This document shows positions 1 to 13,075 of a stretch of DNA of 64,000 nucleotides, in pieces. This DNA comes from Turnera subulata (taxonomy: Eukaryota > Streptophyta > Magnoliopsida > Malpighiales > Passifloraceae), in assembly GCA_028386065.3 (NCBI GenBank), contig JAKUCV010003057.1, positions 196,469-260,468 of the forward strand, written 5' to 3'. Position numbers and translations under genes: made by a program. The notes beneath the pieces are model-generated. The model worked only from the letters and a program-made list of their open reading frames with translations, made no database searches and was not told where the DNA came from. Each line of letters starts with the position of its first letter. Positions within the stretch are counted from its first letter, which is position 1.

Positions 1-979
1 AGGACAAAGATTCAAGACATATTTCCTCAACTTCCACTCATTATCAATGAAGTGTGCAGTGAGGCTCATGTAATTAATCCTTTGGACTGATGTCCATGTG
101 TCTGTTGTCAGACACACTCTTTGACAGTTAGTCTTAATAAAATCCTTAAGACTCTTTTTTTCATCTAGATAATACTGAAGACAGTCCCTAGAAATAGTCC
201 ATCTAGAGGGAACCTTAAATCTGGGACATGCAATTGACATAAATTTCCTGAAACCATACCCCTCTACAAACCTAAAAGGTAACTCATCAGCAATTATCAT
301 AACAGCCAAAGCTTTCCTACAAGATTCTTGATCAAACCTATATGTAGCTAGACTACTCTTTCCATCCTCATCCTCCCCATGAACCAATTCAGTTTGGCAG
401 TAATCATCAATGCTACGATTTTGAAGGCATTTCTTAAGGTGAGCTAACATACCAGATGTCCCGTTTTTCTTTGGATCAGCCCTGAATTCTTGGCCGCATC
501 TGTTGCATTTGCCAATTCGAACCCCAGTAGGACTCTCAATCTTTTTGAAATATTCCCATACCTTTGACCTCTCCTTCCTTGATATTACAACAGTCTTTGT
601 ATCAGCAGATGGGATTTGGGGTTGTTGGGTTGTTTCTTGCTCTCTTGCTGCCATTGATGCACTGCAAAGAAAGAGGAAAACAACAAGCAATTAATTTAGT
701 GAATGCACTTGACACAAACACTAAGACACTAACACTGTAACACAAACAAAACAGTAGGCAAATAAACACACTGTAGGCAAATAAACACAAATAACGTAGT
801 ACTCACGGTTTATTGAATGCTGCAGCTGGAGGTGGTGGTGGCATCAGCAACCTTGGCTGATCAACATCCATCGCATTCCCTCCTTCAGACTCAGGCGTGA
901 CAGCACCATAACCAGATGCTGCAGAACTGTCCACAACAGAATGACTGGGCCTAGGGCTGGGAGCATCAACTTCTTCCAT
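1..979 (-). CDS. hAT-family transposase-like gene (BED zinc finger, RICESLEEPER type), 5' part, cut by window edge
   Basis: I built two exons: 979 to 807 and 661 to the window edge. The intron 806-663 has a GTGAGT donor and a TTTGCAG acceptor, and the joined frame gives 278 codons with no stop. The N-terminus is acidic and Pro-rich. A BED finger follows with C110, C113, H132 and C136. The TTDTWTS motif at about residues 243-249 marks the start of the hAT RNase-H-like transposase fold, with D245 the likely first catalytic Asp. Known plant relatives are Zea Ac-like or domesticated RICESLEEPER proteins of 650-700 aa, so well over half is missing past position 1. The intact frame allows either a live element or a domesticated gene. 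No clear TIR or 8-bp duplication was found, so I cannot choose between them. Confidence 0.85.
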
Positions 980-1434
980 CTATCACAACACATGAACACA
1001 ATGAAAGCAAACCTAGAAAGAAAACCAAGAGAAGAAAGTAAACTCAAAAACGAAAGCAAACCCAGAAACATAGACCAAACCCAGAAAACAAACCCAGAAA
1101 TAGAGAGCAAGCAAACCCAGAAAACAGACACAGAAAGCAAACACAGAAATTAAATACAAATTCGTCAATTACAATTGCAATCGAACATAGAAATTAATTA
1201 TAAGTTACAATAGCAACCCAACCCACAAATTAACTAGTAATTACACAATTGCAATCGAACCCAACAACCAATTGGAAATTTGAATTGAAATCCAACCCAG
1301 AAATTAAAATTGGAAAGAGACAAAGAGATTGGGGAATTAGCAAATGGGGAATTAGAGAAAGAAATTAAATCGCAAACAAACCTATGGATTTGTGATACGA
1401 TAAGATAGCAGCAAACGCACTAAGCAGTAAGGAG

Positions 1435-1546
1435 GATGAGAAGGGAAGAAGATGGAATTGGGGAATTAGGGTTAGGATGAGAAGGGAAGAAGATGGAATT
1501 GGGGAATTAGGGTTAGGATGAGAAGGGAAGATGATGGAATTACAGA
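1435..1546. repeat. 41-bp tandem repeat, about 2.7 copies, upstream of the hAT gene
   Basis: Units start at 1435, 1476 and 1517, each opening GATGAGAAGGGAAGA and running into TGGAATT and TTAGGGTT-type sequence. The first two are almost identical and the third decays. It lies in the 5' flank of the hAT gene and has no coding sense. Confidence 0.8.
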
Positions 1547-2573
1547 ATTGGGAATTTTAGGGTTTTGAAATTGGAAGACGATTTGGGGATTTCGACTCCT
1601 TAACGGTGAATTTAAATATTGAATCAAGTTGGGCTTCACACTGCTTCACTAGTTCACTCTCGTCGCCGTCGCTACCGCGACCTCTGAACGGAGCCGTAGC
1701 CGCAAGCAGCCACAGACGGTGGCGGATTTTGGCTGAGACAGAGAGAGAAAGAAGAAGAAGAAGAATAGATAGAAAGAGAGAGTATCGAGCAAAAAATGAG
1801 GGGGGCACGGTTATGAGAGTATCGGGTTTTTTTTTTAAGGTTTGTCGGCTGGTCTGTGTGTGGTGGGCTTTAGTGGAAGGTTTTGTTGATGTGGGCTTAC
1901 CGTCGGTACGGCCTGTGCCGATAACCGACGGTATAACCCACATCCTACCGTTTGGATGTCGCGGTGTTAACGGCACGGTTATGTCGGAGGGGGTGGCTCT
2001 GAATTGTCCCAAATTTCGAGCCGATACCGTCGGTTTTCGGTCGGTATCGGCTCGGTACAATCGGTTCGGTAATTATGCTCTTCCATGGTGTTTGGTGGCG
2101 GTGGTTGTGGTGGAGCGAAGAGGAAAAGAAGAAAAAAAAAAAAGAGAAGAAGAAGAAGCAGTGAGGAGAAGATTATGGTGATGGTGGTGGTGGCGGCGTG
2201 GTGGCCTTTTCCAGGAAGGAGTAAGATTGGATTAGGAGGTTGTTGTTGCTTTTCTTTTCTAACTAGGAAGTATTTTTCCCATTTTTTTTGTCACTCGTCA
2301 TTTCCTTTTCTTTTCTAACTAGGCTAAATATTCCTCCTATCGTTTAAATATTCTATTTTTTTATTGTTTTAAATATAATAATTAAAATTCATTTTTACTT
2401 TCTTTTTATAATTCTTTATTGTCTTTTTCATTTTTTTACTTTCTTTATTTTCCCTTTTCTTATGATATAAGTATTTAATATTTTTTGTTTTGTTTTAAAA
2501 AGTAATAATTATTACATGGTTTGTCTTTTTTTATTTTTATAATTTTTTCTAAACATTAAAGTGAAAAAAGAAT
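1547..2573. other. Upstream flank of hAT gene; no supported gene
   Basis: Around 1900-2080 there is a stretch rich in CCGTCGGTATCGGCTCGG-like words with internal inverted similarity. This is the kind of sequence seen near hAT element ends, so the element boundary may lie near 2080. I could not fix a TIR or target duplication. After 2230 the sequence is AT-rich and featureless. The open frames on both strands here have low-complexity products and no recognisable domain. Confidence 0.4.
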
Positions 2574-2790
2574 CGAACGATGATGAGCTTGCCACGTGTC
2601 AATCATCAGTATATTCCGTTAAGTCAACTAACACAAGTGTAAAAACCCTAACGGAATGAGGCAAATTGCGAAAAAGTAAACTTTAGGGGGTTAAATATCG
2701 ATTTTTTTTATCAGGGGGTGACCTTAGTTTGACCAAAAGTTCAGGGGGATATTTTGTAATGAAGCCGTTAAAAAGGTGAGAATAAGGAAA
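2574..2790. repeat. Repeat-like block, possible transposon arm
   Basis: The segment has a style common in plant non-autonomous DNA elements: ACGTGTCA, CCGTTAAGTCAACTAAC, then AGGGGGTTAAATATCGA and CAGGGGGATATTTTGTAAT, closing with GCCGTTAAAAAGG. No matching second arm was found in the window, so it may be a single end or a decayed copy. Confidence 0.3.
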
Positions 2791-5700
2791 TTATATGCAT
2801 TATATGTCACTCTTGTCACTATAGATTCTCTTTCTAATTCAAATTATTTTAAAAAAATTATCTTTTTTTTAAGAGAATAATAAGATTTATTAGTTTTACA
2901 CTATTTAAATAGTCTCCCCTTATTAATACAGTTTTTTTCCAAATCAATCTCTAAAAATAATTTACCTTTGAATTGTATGTTTTTATATAAGTGAGTATTA
3001 TTGTTGTATTTTTCACAATCACTTTATTTTTTATGCTATATTTTTTTGTTTAACTAATTAATTTTTTATTTATGCATAAAAAAATTTAATTTTTCTTAAT
3101 TTGATGAAATTATTATTTATTTTAATCTTTTTTAATTTATTTTTTAATAAATATTAATACATAGGAAAAATTATTGACTCTCATATGACACACGGGATAC
3201 TATACTAGTTATGAACAAATAGGAAAGTAAAATTTTATTTTATTTTTTAAAAAAAGGAAATAAGAATGTAAATTGACAGGGGAGATTGATTGTTGAGTTA
3301 GTTGAGCAGACCCCACAACAAATCAAATCAAGCAAAGGATATGAGGTTATGATATTGGTCATCATCCCACAAATCTAAGTCAAAAAGTGGGTCACCTTAT
3401 AAGGGTAAAAAGAAAAAGATCATCCCTTCAAAACCAAGTGGTAAAAGACATGGTGACCCATAATGTTTCTTCCATTAGCTGACCAAATGTTGTTTCACAT
3501 CTATAAGCTGACTTCCCTTCGTTTTACCTCTTCTACTATTGAGATTCCCCTTTTAATGTTCAACACCTGACTTTCTTCCTTTGCCATATCAGTTATGGAG
3601 ATTTTGTTTAATTGGGGAATTAGATATTAGGTAGTGAGAGAGTAGTTCTATGTACAACATGCATGTATTTATTTCCCACTTGCATATTTAGTACAAGAGC
3701 TGGATACCCCAATCAAACATCCAAAAATCCCCTCTTAAACCAAATACAAATTCTCAGCTTTTATTTCTTGCTTATCTCCTCGTTTGTCTACTCTACCTGT
3801 CTTTGTTTATGATTTGTTGAAAAATCCAATTATGTCTAGAAGTCTCATTTATTAATGATAAGTGGCAATGCTCTTCTTTTTAAGCATTTCTATCAAATAT
3901 CAATCTCAAAGATTTGTGTTTGTGGAAAAATTCACTTTCCTAAGTTACTCATGTACATAACGTTAACATACACAAAACCAATGATTTGACGTATTTGTAT
4001 TTGGATTTTCTATATTTTAAATGATTGTCAATGCAATCAAACAAAAGAAATTGGCTTATCAGTTAGACATTTTAGTATTATCCTTATTTTCACCACAAAT
4101 AATGTTTGTGAACGCTTGTTTCTTTAATTTCGGTATGAATTTATTACCCGCGTCGAGAACAAAACAAAAATATCCAAATGTGCTGATAGAATAATAACAC
4201 CATACATCAAGGAAGAACGCTAGCATTATAAGTTGTTGATTAGCTGATTAACATAAATTTTCTAGCTGAGAGCGATATTAAAACAACCATCAAAGTTGCC
4301 ATTAGTAATTTAGGAACATACCAATAAGCAGTAAATGTTGATAGGACCGAGTAGTTAATGGTTATTCAACAACTTACACAAGATTGGAATTGTTCTCAAT
4401 TGCATGTATCTATAGGCCACCATCAATATTCATAATACTTGATGGTATTACTCAACTGATATAACATAGGTAGGTAGTCGCTGAAGGTCCACTAACCATA
4501 ATGCTTGCGCAGAGGTGACGCACTAAAAATTACTAGTCAACGTGAGTCTATCATTCATTAAAGAAAAGTAAACAAATTTATGTTTCTTTTCTTTTCTTTT
4601 GGGGTATTAAGGTAGTTGATTTGGTCGCCAGCATCACTGGCATGAAGTTTTTGGTTCCACCAAGGTCACCCTGGTTGAACTAGGGTATGATCTGTGGATG
4701 TGGGATTTGGGTACTCTTAGGATTGTATCAAAAAGAAATATTTGGTCAAATTTTTGTCATGGAGACATTATCCTCATGGCCAAAATAAGCAAAAATGATT
4801 AATGTAAGCAGAGGGGAGTAGGAGGACTTGGAAAACCTGGAAAATAAATGAGAGCAGTTGTGACTTAACCAATTTAGTTGTAATATCTCGTTCAAGAGAC
4901 CAATTATACATATATGAGATGATCGTATAAGATATGGAAAACACATGGGCTAATTTGGACATGTCAAATATAACCCCAAGACCTCCCTCCAGTCCAGACA
5001 TCTCTCCCAATCAAACAATGCAATGACCTATCAACCTCACCCAGAAGGAACAAAAAAATAATGCCACCCACACGAGATATGGGAAATAATGGAATGAACT
5101 TAATGAAATTCCTTATCTCTTCTCTTAAAATGCAAGTTGTAAATATTTTGTTTTTGTCCACATTAAGTTTTTAATATTATGCATATGGAGAGCAAGAGCA
5201 GGCTCTTTTTTGTTTTTCATCAACCTTCAGTCATACTGATCAACAGATATGAGATTCATTTTTCACTTCACAATAATGTGGTCATCATATCCCAGGACTC
5301 TCCACTACACAGAATCACAGGAGAGATGAGTCGCAGTGGAATTTCCTGCCTCAATAACGTAGAATCCCTGGTACTCTGATGATGACCATTGAGAGGGAAG
5401 GTACATTATCCCTTGGCTTTGTAGCCTCTTGAAAAAGCTAGCTAGCTTAGAGCTAGGGACCGGGGTGGATATATACAACTCATAAAACAAGAATGGACCT
5501 CTTGGTGCCAATCCATAGCCATAGCAAATACAGAGTGGTCCTGTCTTAATAATGCAAACAATCTATTGGCACGAATTTGATGTACCTGCAGAAAGCACCT
5601 AGGTCCAGAAATGTCTTCATTGAAAGAATTGTGTAGATTTTAGCTGGAGGATGAGTCGCTGACACCATTATGAGAGAATATTACGTCAACTAGTATTACA

Positions 5701-5971
5701 ATTTCTTTCTTTTTCTTTGGTAAGTGCAACATTTATGGAGAGACTACAGAGTGGATGTGTTTGCTTCCAGAAGAGTATCTTGGATCAACGGAATCTCTGT
5801 ATTGTGCTTTGAACATGCAAGACAATACTTACTAAGAGTTATTGGAACACAGAAGAAAAATGGTGGAACCTATTATTGGCTGCCAAGGTTGTCTGTGGGT
5901 TCCTCAAGACTGCAATAACAATTGTCAGCAGGAAAAAGAAAACGCTTTGTTCCTCTGCCGCTCTGGGTTGG
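2791..5971. other. Intergenic, AT-rich; nothing supported
   Basis: No gene could be supported. The only longer frame with non-trivial composition is 5305-5511 on the minus strand (68 codons). It has no start context, splice partner or family I recognise. Confidence 0.5.
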
Positions 5972-6456
5972 TGTTATGAATTGATATCTTGAGAAGATAT
6001 CAGTATCTTTTCAAATTCAAAAGTAGACAAACAGGAGCTGAAGTTTAGGGCCTTTAATTCCTATTATTCCCTAATCCTTAGTTTCCTATTTAGAATAGGA
6101 TTCTCTTTAAATTCTTCCTGATTTTAGGATCTTTAATATCTGTAATTTTCTTATCTTTAATTTCCTATTTAGCATAGGATGCTCTTTAAGATGTTTCCTT
6201 GTTTAGTTTTGCCTAAGTCCTATTTAAAGGACATGCTATGAAATAAAAAAGGGGACAAGTCAGAATTCCTAGCAATTGCTATTGAGATATAAGTTCTCTC
6301 TCTAACGAGAACTAAGGTCTAAGGCTCCGCTACCAAGTATAAGTTCTCTCTCTAACGAGAACTAAGGTCTAAGGCTCCCTTTAACGAGTCTACTTCTCCT
6401 ACAACATTCCAACTATCGCCGTGTGACTCGATCCTTGGCTCAGCAGATTCATAACA
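5972..6456. mobile_element. Solo LTR, 485 bp, with 5-bp target duplication
   Basis: The element opens TGTTATGAAT and closes ATTCATAACA, a perfect 10-bp terminal inverted repeat of TG...CA form. It is flanked on both sides by GTTGG (5967-5971 and 6457-6461). There is no internal region, so it is a solo LTR left by LTR-LTR recombination. Read on the plus strand, a TATTTAAAGG box near 6221 is followed by AAATAAAA near 6241, suggesting promoter and polyadenylation signals. A 40-bp segment (6288-6327) is repeated at 6338-6377 with a 50-bp period. The spacer of the first copy contains GCTCCGCTACCA (6324-6335), the complement of the primer-binding-site variant used by other retroelements here. Confidence 0.9.
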
Positions 6457-6879
6457 GTTGGCAATTTTTGTTTGTGGGTAGGCAGAGTTTTTGGTCCTCG
6501 TGTTGATTGAGCACCTTATCATGAACTTGCCACTGCCCTGTTCATGCTTTCACAAAAATTGAATGAATAAAAAATGATGACAGTAGATCTGATGTTCACA
6601 TGAATGGAATAATCTGAAAGAGCTTTGTATCCGTACAAGGAAGCATGTTATTATAACAATATCTGTATTCAATCACACCACAGCAGCCACGTTAGCCAGT
6701 TAGCTGGTAGCTTCACAAGATAAAAAAGTCTTGTGATAAATGGTACACACAGGTGAACATTAGAGTGCATCATCAATTATGTGTTAAAAACAGAATCTCA
6801 ATGCCTTAACAATCAGCAATCCTCAGATTCCTATACAATTCAGTTGTGGCATTGACGATTCGAAAGAGTTTATGCACTG
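6457..6879. other. 3' flank of acid phosphatase gene
   Basis: The gene lies on the minus strand, so this is its downstream region and should hold the 3' UTR and polyadenylation site. No distinct signal stands out and no other gene is supported. Confidence 0.4.
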
Positions 6880-9200
6880 CTAAGGGATATAATACATAGG
6901 ATTTGGAAGCTTAAATGATCGAAATGACATTGCAGAACCCAGTAAATCACTCCACTGGTCTCCAGAGTTTCCCAGAATTCTATAACCTTCTTTCACCATC
7001 TCACTCCTCTTTTCTGACTTGTATGCTGTTGCCATTTTCCCGTGGTCCTCAGATGCTCTGCACAGAATGAGAGGTCAAGAATCCCACAGATTATCTTGTC
7101 TGATAAACGTTCAATGCTGGTAATGATTTGAGGGAATAAAAGAACAGGAAAAAGGAGAGAAGACAAAGAAACCAACAAAAGAACATGTCAACTTATAAAA
7201 TCATGGAAATTTTTTTTGATGAGTGACTCAAGTTTCTTCCTTATTTTTATCTCTTAATCATTAAATACGAAATCATGAGCAAACACAACAATTAATTCAA
7301 GCCCTAAAGGAAAGAGGATTGATAACTGTCACATGGGAACAAATGAGCATATGTTCCCACATTAATCAATGAAACCTAGACCGGGGGAACTAAACCACTC
7401 TTAGCCCAAGAAGCAAAGGCAGACTGGACTCAAATGCCAATTTTGGGCCTGGGCAATGCTGCCTAGGAAGAGTCTCTTCTACTTGGGTTATAGCATACAT
7501 GCATCCGGAGAATGCCTGGGGGAAAGACCAATACTTTCTCGAAGAAGAGACCATTGTTTTTATATTTGGTTTGCGTTCTGGCAAATAACCATACTTTGAA
7601 AACTGATGATTACCAGAAAAAAGCTTCACAACCTTGGAATTTTTCAAAAGAATTAGATAGTGGCAACTTTTGTGTTTCATGAAAAGTTTCCACTATTTTG
7701 AATTATCTAGGGGTCTCCAAGCAACTCTACAGTGCCCCAAAAGATAATGCTAAAACTTATTTACTACATATAAAAGATAATGCTAAAACTTATTTGCGAG
7801 GAGTCTGGGGTCAGGCTCCTTTTAATCAGCTGTAGCTACATATGCAATCCCTAAATGCAGCCCCATAATAGAAACAGATTAATTGGTTTCTTGACTATGG
7901 CAATTTTTATTTTTCTACCCCGGTACAGAATCGAACAACATTACACATTGTTCATACATACTTTCACAACCACCAGAATAATGGCTCCTGAAAGCCAACA
8001 GGGACAATCTTGCATCATACAACTATGGTAGATAGATCATCTCTGCGTACAGTTTTGCCTAGCATGTCAAAGGGATGAACCTTAAACAAAAGAACAAATA
8101 TCTTAGGGAAAGCTACCAATTCCTTTACCTAAGGACCCACTTCTTTCCTTGGAGTGGAAGAGGAGAAAAGGTTCGAAGTTAGATGGAACATCAATTAACT
8201 CTATAAATACAGCTTAGTACCGAATCCAGTATCTATTATCAGGGAACAGGCATGATATTCGACGAAAAGCTATATGAACCCCCTATAATACTCTCATTTT
8301 AAAACAAATATAACAATGCAACACCATAAAACAAAAAGACAATTATTGTCGGCAACCGTACATGTTTTGCCGGAGAAGATACTACAAAACTATGTCTCAT
8401 CAACAATTCTAATAAAATTAGCTTTCAAATTTCAGACAGAAGAAAAGAATATGGTTTGCAAATTTTCCACTAACCTCAGAATAAGCCTGTCCCACACCCG
8501 AAATCCAGCATTCACCAAATTCTCTTCAGTAACACTCCTCTTCTTCTCGCCACGTCCCGTGAGCAAGAAAACCTTGAAGCCAAGTCCAATAACCTCCTCA
8601 TAAAGCTTCAAACTGGCTTCAATTGCCGGTGCCATAGCTTTATCCACCCACTTATCAAACTCCACCTGATCAAAAATCTCCAACCTACCAAAAAAAAACA
8701 ACACACAAACTTCAACAAACCCCATTCACTACACATACACATACACAAACAAAACCGGAACCAGAAACACTTAAGAATTACCCATAACTATGCTCCCTAT
8801 AATAAGGAACATTCGATAACAGAGTGTCATCAATATCGAAAATCCACACATCCTTCCCGTCCCCACTCAATTCGACGCTCCTGGCATAACTACCAGCCTC
8901 ATTAGACACTGTCTCGAGATCCGAGCTGTAACCTTTTCCATTCATGTAGTCCCTCACATAACCCACACACTCTTCCGGGATGGTTTTCCAGGGACCCAGG
9001 TTATTGGCCTCCACTGCCACCCTCCAGCTGGTGCACCTCAGTTCTACTTCTTCATTGTCAAGTTTCTGGAGCTCGGTTGCTGGTTGGAGGATCAATGGTC
9101 TTGGTCGAACGTTTGAGTTGACTAGCGGGTCTTGAGAAAGCGCAAGACCCGCCAAGGAAATGAGGAGCAGAGGGAAAAGCAGTAGTCTTGAACCAATCAT
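6880..9200 (-). CDS. Acid phosphatase, HAD class IIIB (APS1 / vegetative storage protein family), complete, three exons
   Basis: Exons are 9200-8782, 8684-8475 and 7057-6880. They join in frame to 268 aa ending in the family-typical LPNPMYYIP. Residues 1-22 are a hydrophobic signal peptide (cut near ALS-Q), so the product enters the secretory path to vacuole or wall. The catalytic motif DIDDT is at 122-126, with D122 the expected nucleophile. LLTGRGE is at 180-186, and GNSGDQWSDL at 239-248 holds the late acidic motif. All expected HAD residues seem present, so it should hydrolyse phosphomonoesters, unlike soybean VSP forms that lost activity. Length matches the family (about 255-275 aa). Splice sites: GTAATT/GTAG, GTTAGT/GCAG. 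The second intron (1.4 kb) holds no clear insertion. Confidence 0.96.
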
Positions 9201-9256
9201 GATAGAGCTTGGGGGAGAGAAGAAACAACAGAAAGAAGAAGTCTTTGTGATGTGGG

Positions 9257-9266
9257 TTTTTTTATA
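9257..9266 (-). promoter_or_regulatory. TATA box of the acid phosphatase gene
   Basis: The minus strand reads TATAAAAAAA about 57 bp before the ATG at 9200. A start site 25-35 bp downstream would leave a short 5' UTR of roughly 25-30 bp. Confidence 0.6.
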
Positions 9267-10124
9267 CCAGAAGATTGGGATGGAATCAATGGAAAAGTGA
9301 GAGTGAAGGATTGCTTCTTTCTATCTTGTTTTATGCTTTTGTGATGTTTCTGTTTTTGGGTTGATAAGATAAGGAGAAGAAGAAAGGAGAAAGGAAAAGA
9401 AAACCCTTTTAGGACAGTAGGAAGCTATGCGGTCTGGAAATTGGACAACGAAAGCGTGGAGGTGAAGAGAAAGTGGGTTGTATTGTAGGTGTGTATGTAT
9501 GGGTTTGTGTAATGTTCGTATCAGCTTTTTCTTTGGTAACGGAACATTGGGTTTTGAATATTCGTTTTTTCTGTTGTTTGGCAATTTATTTGTTTTTGTG
9601 CCTTTTCTGTTTGTTTTGATGCTTTCCATTTTCTGGGCAAGGGATGGGGTTGGTGGCTGGTCGGTGATGTGGATTTGCTGATGTGGCTGTGTGCGATTGG
9701 TCGGGTGGCCTTCGACACAAAAAAGAGAGTCTAGTAGTTGGGGAAAACTTTTTAAAAGTCTTATCTCTGTTTAATGTGTGTGTTCTTTCCTTTTTATATG
9801 GCATCATCCATAACTTTTAAACAATGGTAATTAGTCTCTGTTGGGTTGCTTGTATCGATATAGTTTATAATGGTTCTGTTAAACAGCGTTTTAATTTGGT
9901 TAATGGAATTTCATTCATTTTTTTTTAAAAAAACTTTTACACAGATTCCAATCATAAAATTGTTTGCCTACTTACTAAAATCCAATAGTTATTAAAAACT
10001 AATCAGATAATTAAATTATTAAATTATATTTTCTGCTACATCAAATTACATAAGTTACCCGACCCGGAAAAATTTTATTGTGGGACTACCCAAATATTAC
10101 TACTTGTGAACTTCTTTTATATGT
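9267..10124. other. Promoter-side intergenic region
   Basis: Pyrimidine/purine-biased sequence at 9360-9660 is followed by an AT-rich stretch to the border of the MULE-like element. No gene is supported. Confidence 0.4.
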
Positions 10125-10798
10125 TAATAAAATAGGATTAAAGACTTGTTTCATCCATGTGTTGAGCGCTCAAGTTGGAATTCATTCCTGTGTTGGATTT
10201 TGGCTTCTTTCATCCCTCTATTCCCCCTAATTGGCCTGTTATGGTCCGTCTCGCCAGAATCCGATGGAAAATGATGATGTGGCAAGATTTCCGGCACCAC
10301 GCCAACATATGTGGAAGCCACATGTCAGGTCGAACCAACAAATCGAACCGGTTTGACCCGGTCGGTTCGCCCACCTAAAAGATCCATTTTACAAATCCGG
10401 TGAGGGTCCGGAGTTTGTTCATTTTTTTATTTTTTTCCTAAAATTAATTTCTTTAAAATCTTTCATTGAATTAAAAATTTATTTAAAAATAAAATAATAA
10501 CTTATACTAATTAAATAATAAATTATAATAATTTAATTTCAATAAAACCTTTCATTAAATTAAATTTTTCCCAAAGATAAAACAATAACTTATACTAATT
10601 AAATTATAGCTTATAATAAATTAATTCCTTTAAAACCTTTCATTAATTAAAAATTCGTTCAAAAAAATAATAAATTATACTAATTAAATAATAACTTATA
10701 ATAATTTAATTTCAATAAAAAATTTCATTCAATTATAAATTTTTTCAAAAACAAAATAATAACTTATACTAATTAAATTCAAAATAATAATTATTATG

Positions 10799-13019
10799 TG
10801 AAACGCCCCGACCCGTATTTACCGTTATACACAGTAAACACGTGGGACTACATACTATCACAGTATCCACAGCGGTAAATATCACAACCAACAATAATAA
10901 TACAATAACTGTACATCATACATCAATAGTACTTGACCCGGCGCAGAGACATTATTACAACACGCATCAGAACTAAGTAGTAAATGCAAGCAGCGGAAGT
11001 CTTAATACAATACAACAATAAGCAGCAATATGATAGTGATGCATCGCAGGATGGATCCGGGTCTGGCAAAGGGTGCGCCACAGCTTGCCTCGAACGTACC
11101 TGAGCTACGCACAATCAAACTACGTGACCAGGTCACGCAGGCGAGGGGTGAGTCCGAAGTGCTCACCGGGTGAAATCCATAAGCAATCATACATATACAA
11201 GCAACCATACATAATCAAGTCACATCAACAGCAATTAAACTAAGGTTCTCACGAACCTCAACTAACACACTCTGTGATTCTAGACACGCTATACCAATTT
11301 TATTATCAGGGCCCCTATCACTAGTTAAATGGTGGCCGTCACCTGGTAGTCAAGCTAGCTAGCCCGTAGACCCCGCCCTGGTACCTCCACGTATAACTGG
11401 CACAGACAGGGAGCAGACCCCAAGCACACTCTCCCCCAGCGCCTAAAATAATAATTGGTACAGACAGGGAGCAGACCCCAAGCACACTCTCCCCCAGCAC
11501 CATAAAAAAAATAAGACTACCATCTGGCTGTTCCAACATTTAACCGTGACTTACTAGATGTCTAAGTGTTTCCAATTTTATTATTCCTTTGCCCTCATCT
11601 AGTTACTATACTTCTATTATACGATCATTATCTCATTATCCCGAGCAGGCTCAGAGCCTCTCCACTCGTCTGGATAATACCAACTTATTCCCAACTGTTA
11701 TCCCATACTAGTGCCCCTGGTACTCAACTCACAGTACTCACAGTCAACAACAATATCAACAAACTCAACAGTAGCAATATTCTCAACAACATCAATGGCA
11801 ACAATTATCAACTTAATTCATCACACAACAAACTATTCACAGCCACAAAATATTATACCAGCAATTCACCTAGATGCATTAATCATACAATCACATAAAT
11901 GCACAACAAATGATATGAATATAATTGCGTTATAACATTTTTATTATTTATACCCGGTCTATATCCTTGGTATAATATGCGTATTTATTTCTAATAATAA
12001 TATCTTGTACTTCTTACCATTTTTTATACTTCCAAGTATATATATATGTATATATATAGAGAGGTATGTATATTTACTATCATTGTTATTACCACCATAA
12101 GTTTTCCCGTTACTATAATCTGTATATATGCATATATATAATCAGCCCATTTATTGTGATGCAGGCTCATGAGTAGGCCTTTGGGTTCAGCCCAGACTCG
12201 GGCCAAGCATTTTCGGTCCACTCACAACCCAGCTCGCAACTCACCGAAACTTGGCGGAGCTGGACTCGGCCGATGCAGTTCCGAGGCGAGAAGGGCTGCT
12301 GGCGGTCGGCTGCGGACGGCGGTGCAACGAGGAGGAAGCGCTCGGGGTGTTACCGGTGAAGAGGCGACGGCTGCAGGCACGATGAAGGGCGGTCACTGGA
12401 AGTTGGGACGTGACCTGCTTGTCGCTGCGGTCCGTGTGGCGGTGTGACGTGCAACAGTGATTGGCAGGTCTGCTGGAGGGTTGTGGGGCGAAGCCACGAG
12501 GGAGACGAACGGCGGCGGTGTAAGCAGGTGGTAGAGGAAGACGACTAGTGGGGACGGTCGCGTTGGTTGGTACAGGCGTGGACGGTTGGGTTCGGTGGTG
12601 CGGTCGGCAGTGAGGGTGAGGAAGATGAAGAAGAAATGTCGATACTGTGGTGGTGCGGTCCGGTGGTGACGTGAAGGAAGAAGAAGGAGATGATGATGCT
12701 GCGTACTTTTGTTTTCTTTCTTTTTTTTTTTAAATGAAAGGGAAAACTTGTACGGAGAAAGAAGGGAATGGGTAGCTACTGGGTGTAGACTGTAGAGGAT
12801 GAGCAAGCTGAGTGTGTGAAGTTGGAAGCTGGGTTTACAGTGGGTGCTGGTGTTTATGGTTTCTGAAAACTATAGCTTATAACCAGAAAAAGAAGAAGAA
12901 ACATGTGAGGAAGGCTAAGGGAAAAAGGAAGGGTGTCTGCCACATTTCTTCAACCGGGGATAATCATGAAGGAGCATGCACCATTGAGCTGTAAAGGAAC
13001 TGAACCAGATTATAGTTTC

Positions 13020-13075
<56 letters not shown>

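Noticed and set aside
1557..2181. Overlapping open frames of 167 and 191 codons on opposite strands
   Set aside because: Both are low-complexity and arise from GC-rich hAT-flank sequence. No domain, and neither joins the hAT exons.
5305..5511. Minus-strand 68-codon frame with non-trivial composition
   Set aside because: Could be a terminal exon, but no upstream exon with matching splice phase and no family could be named.
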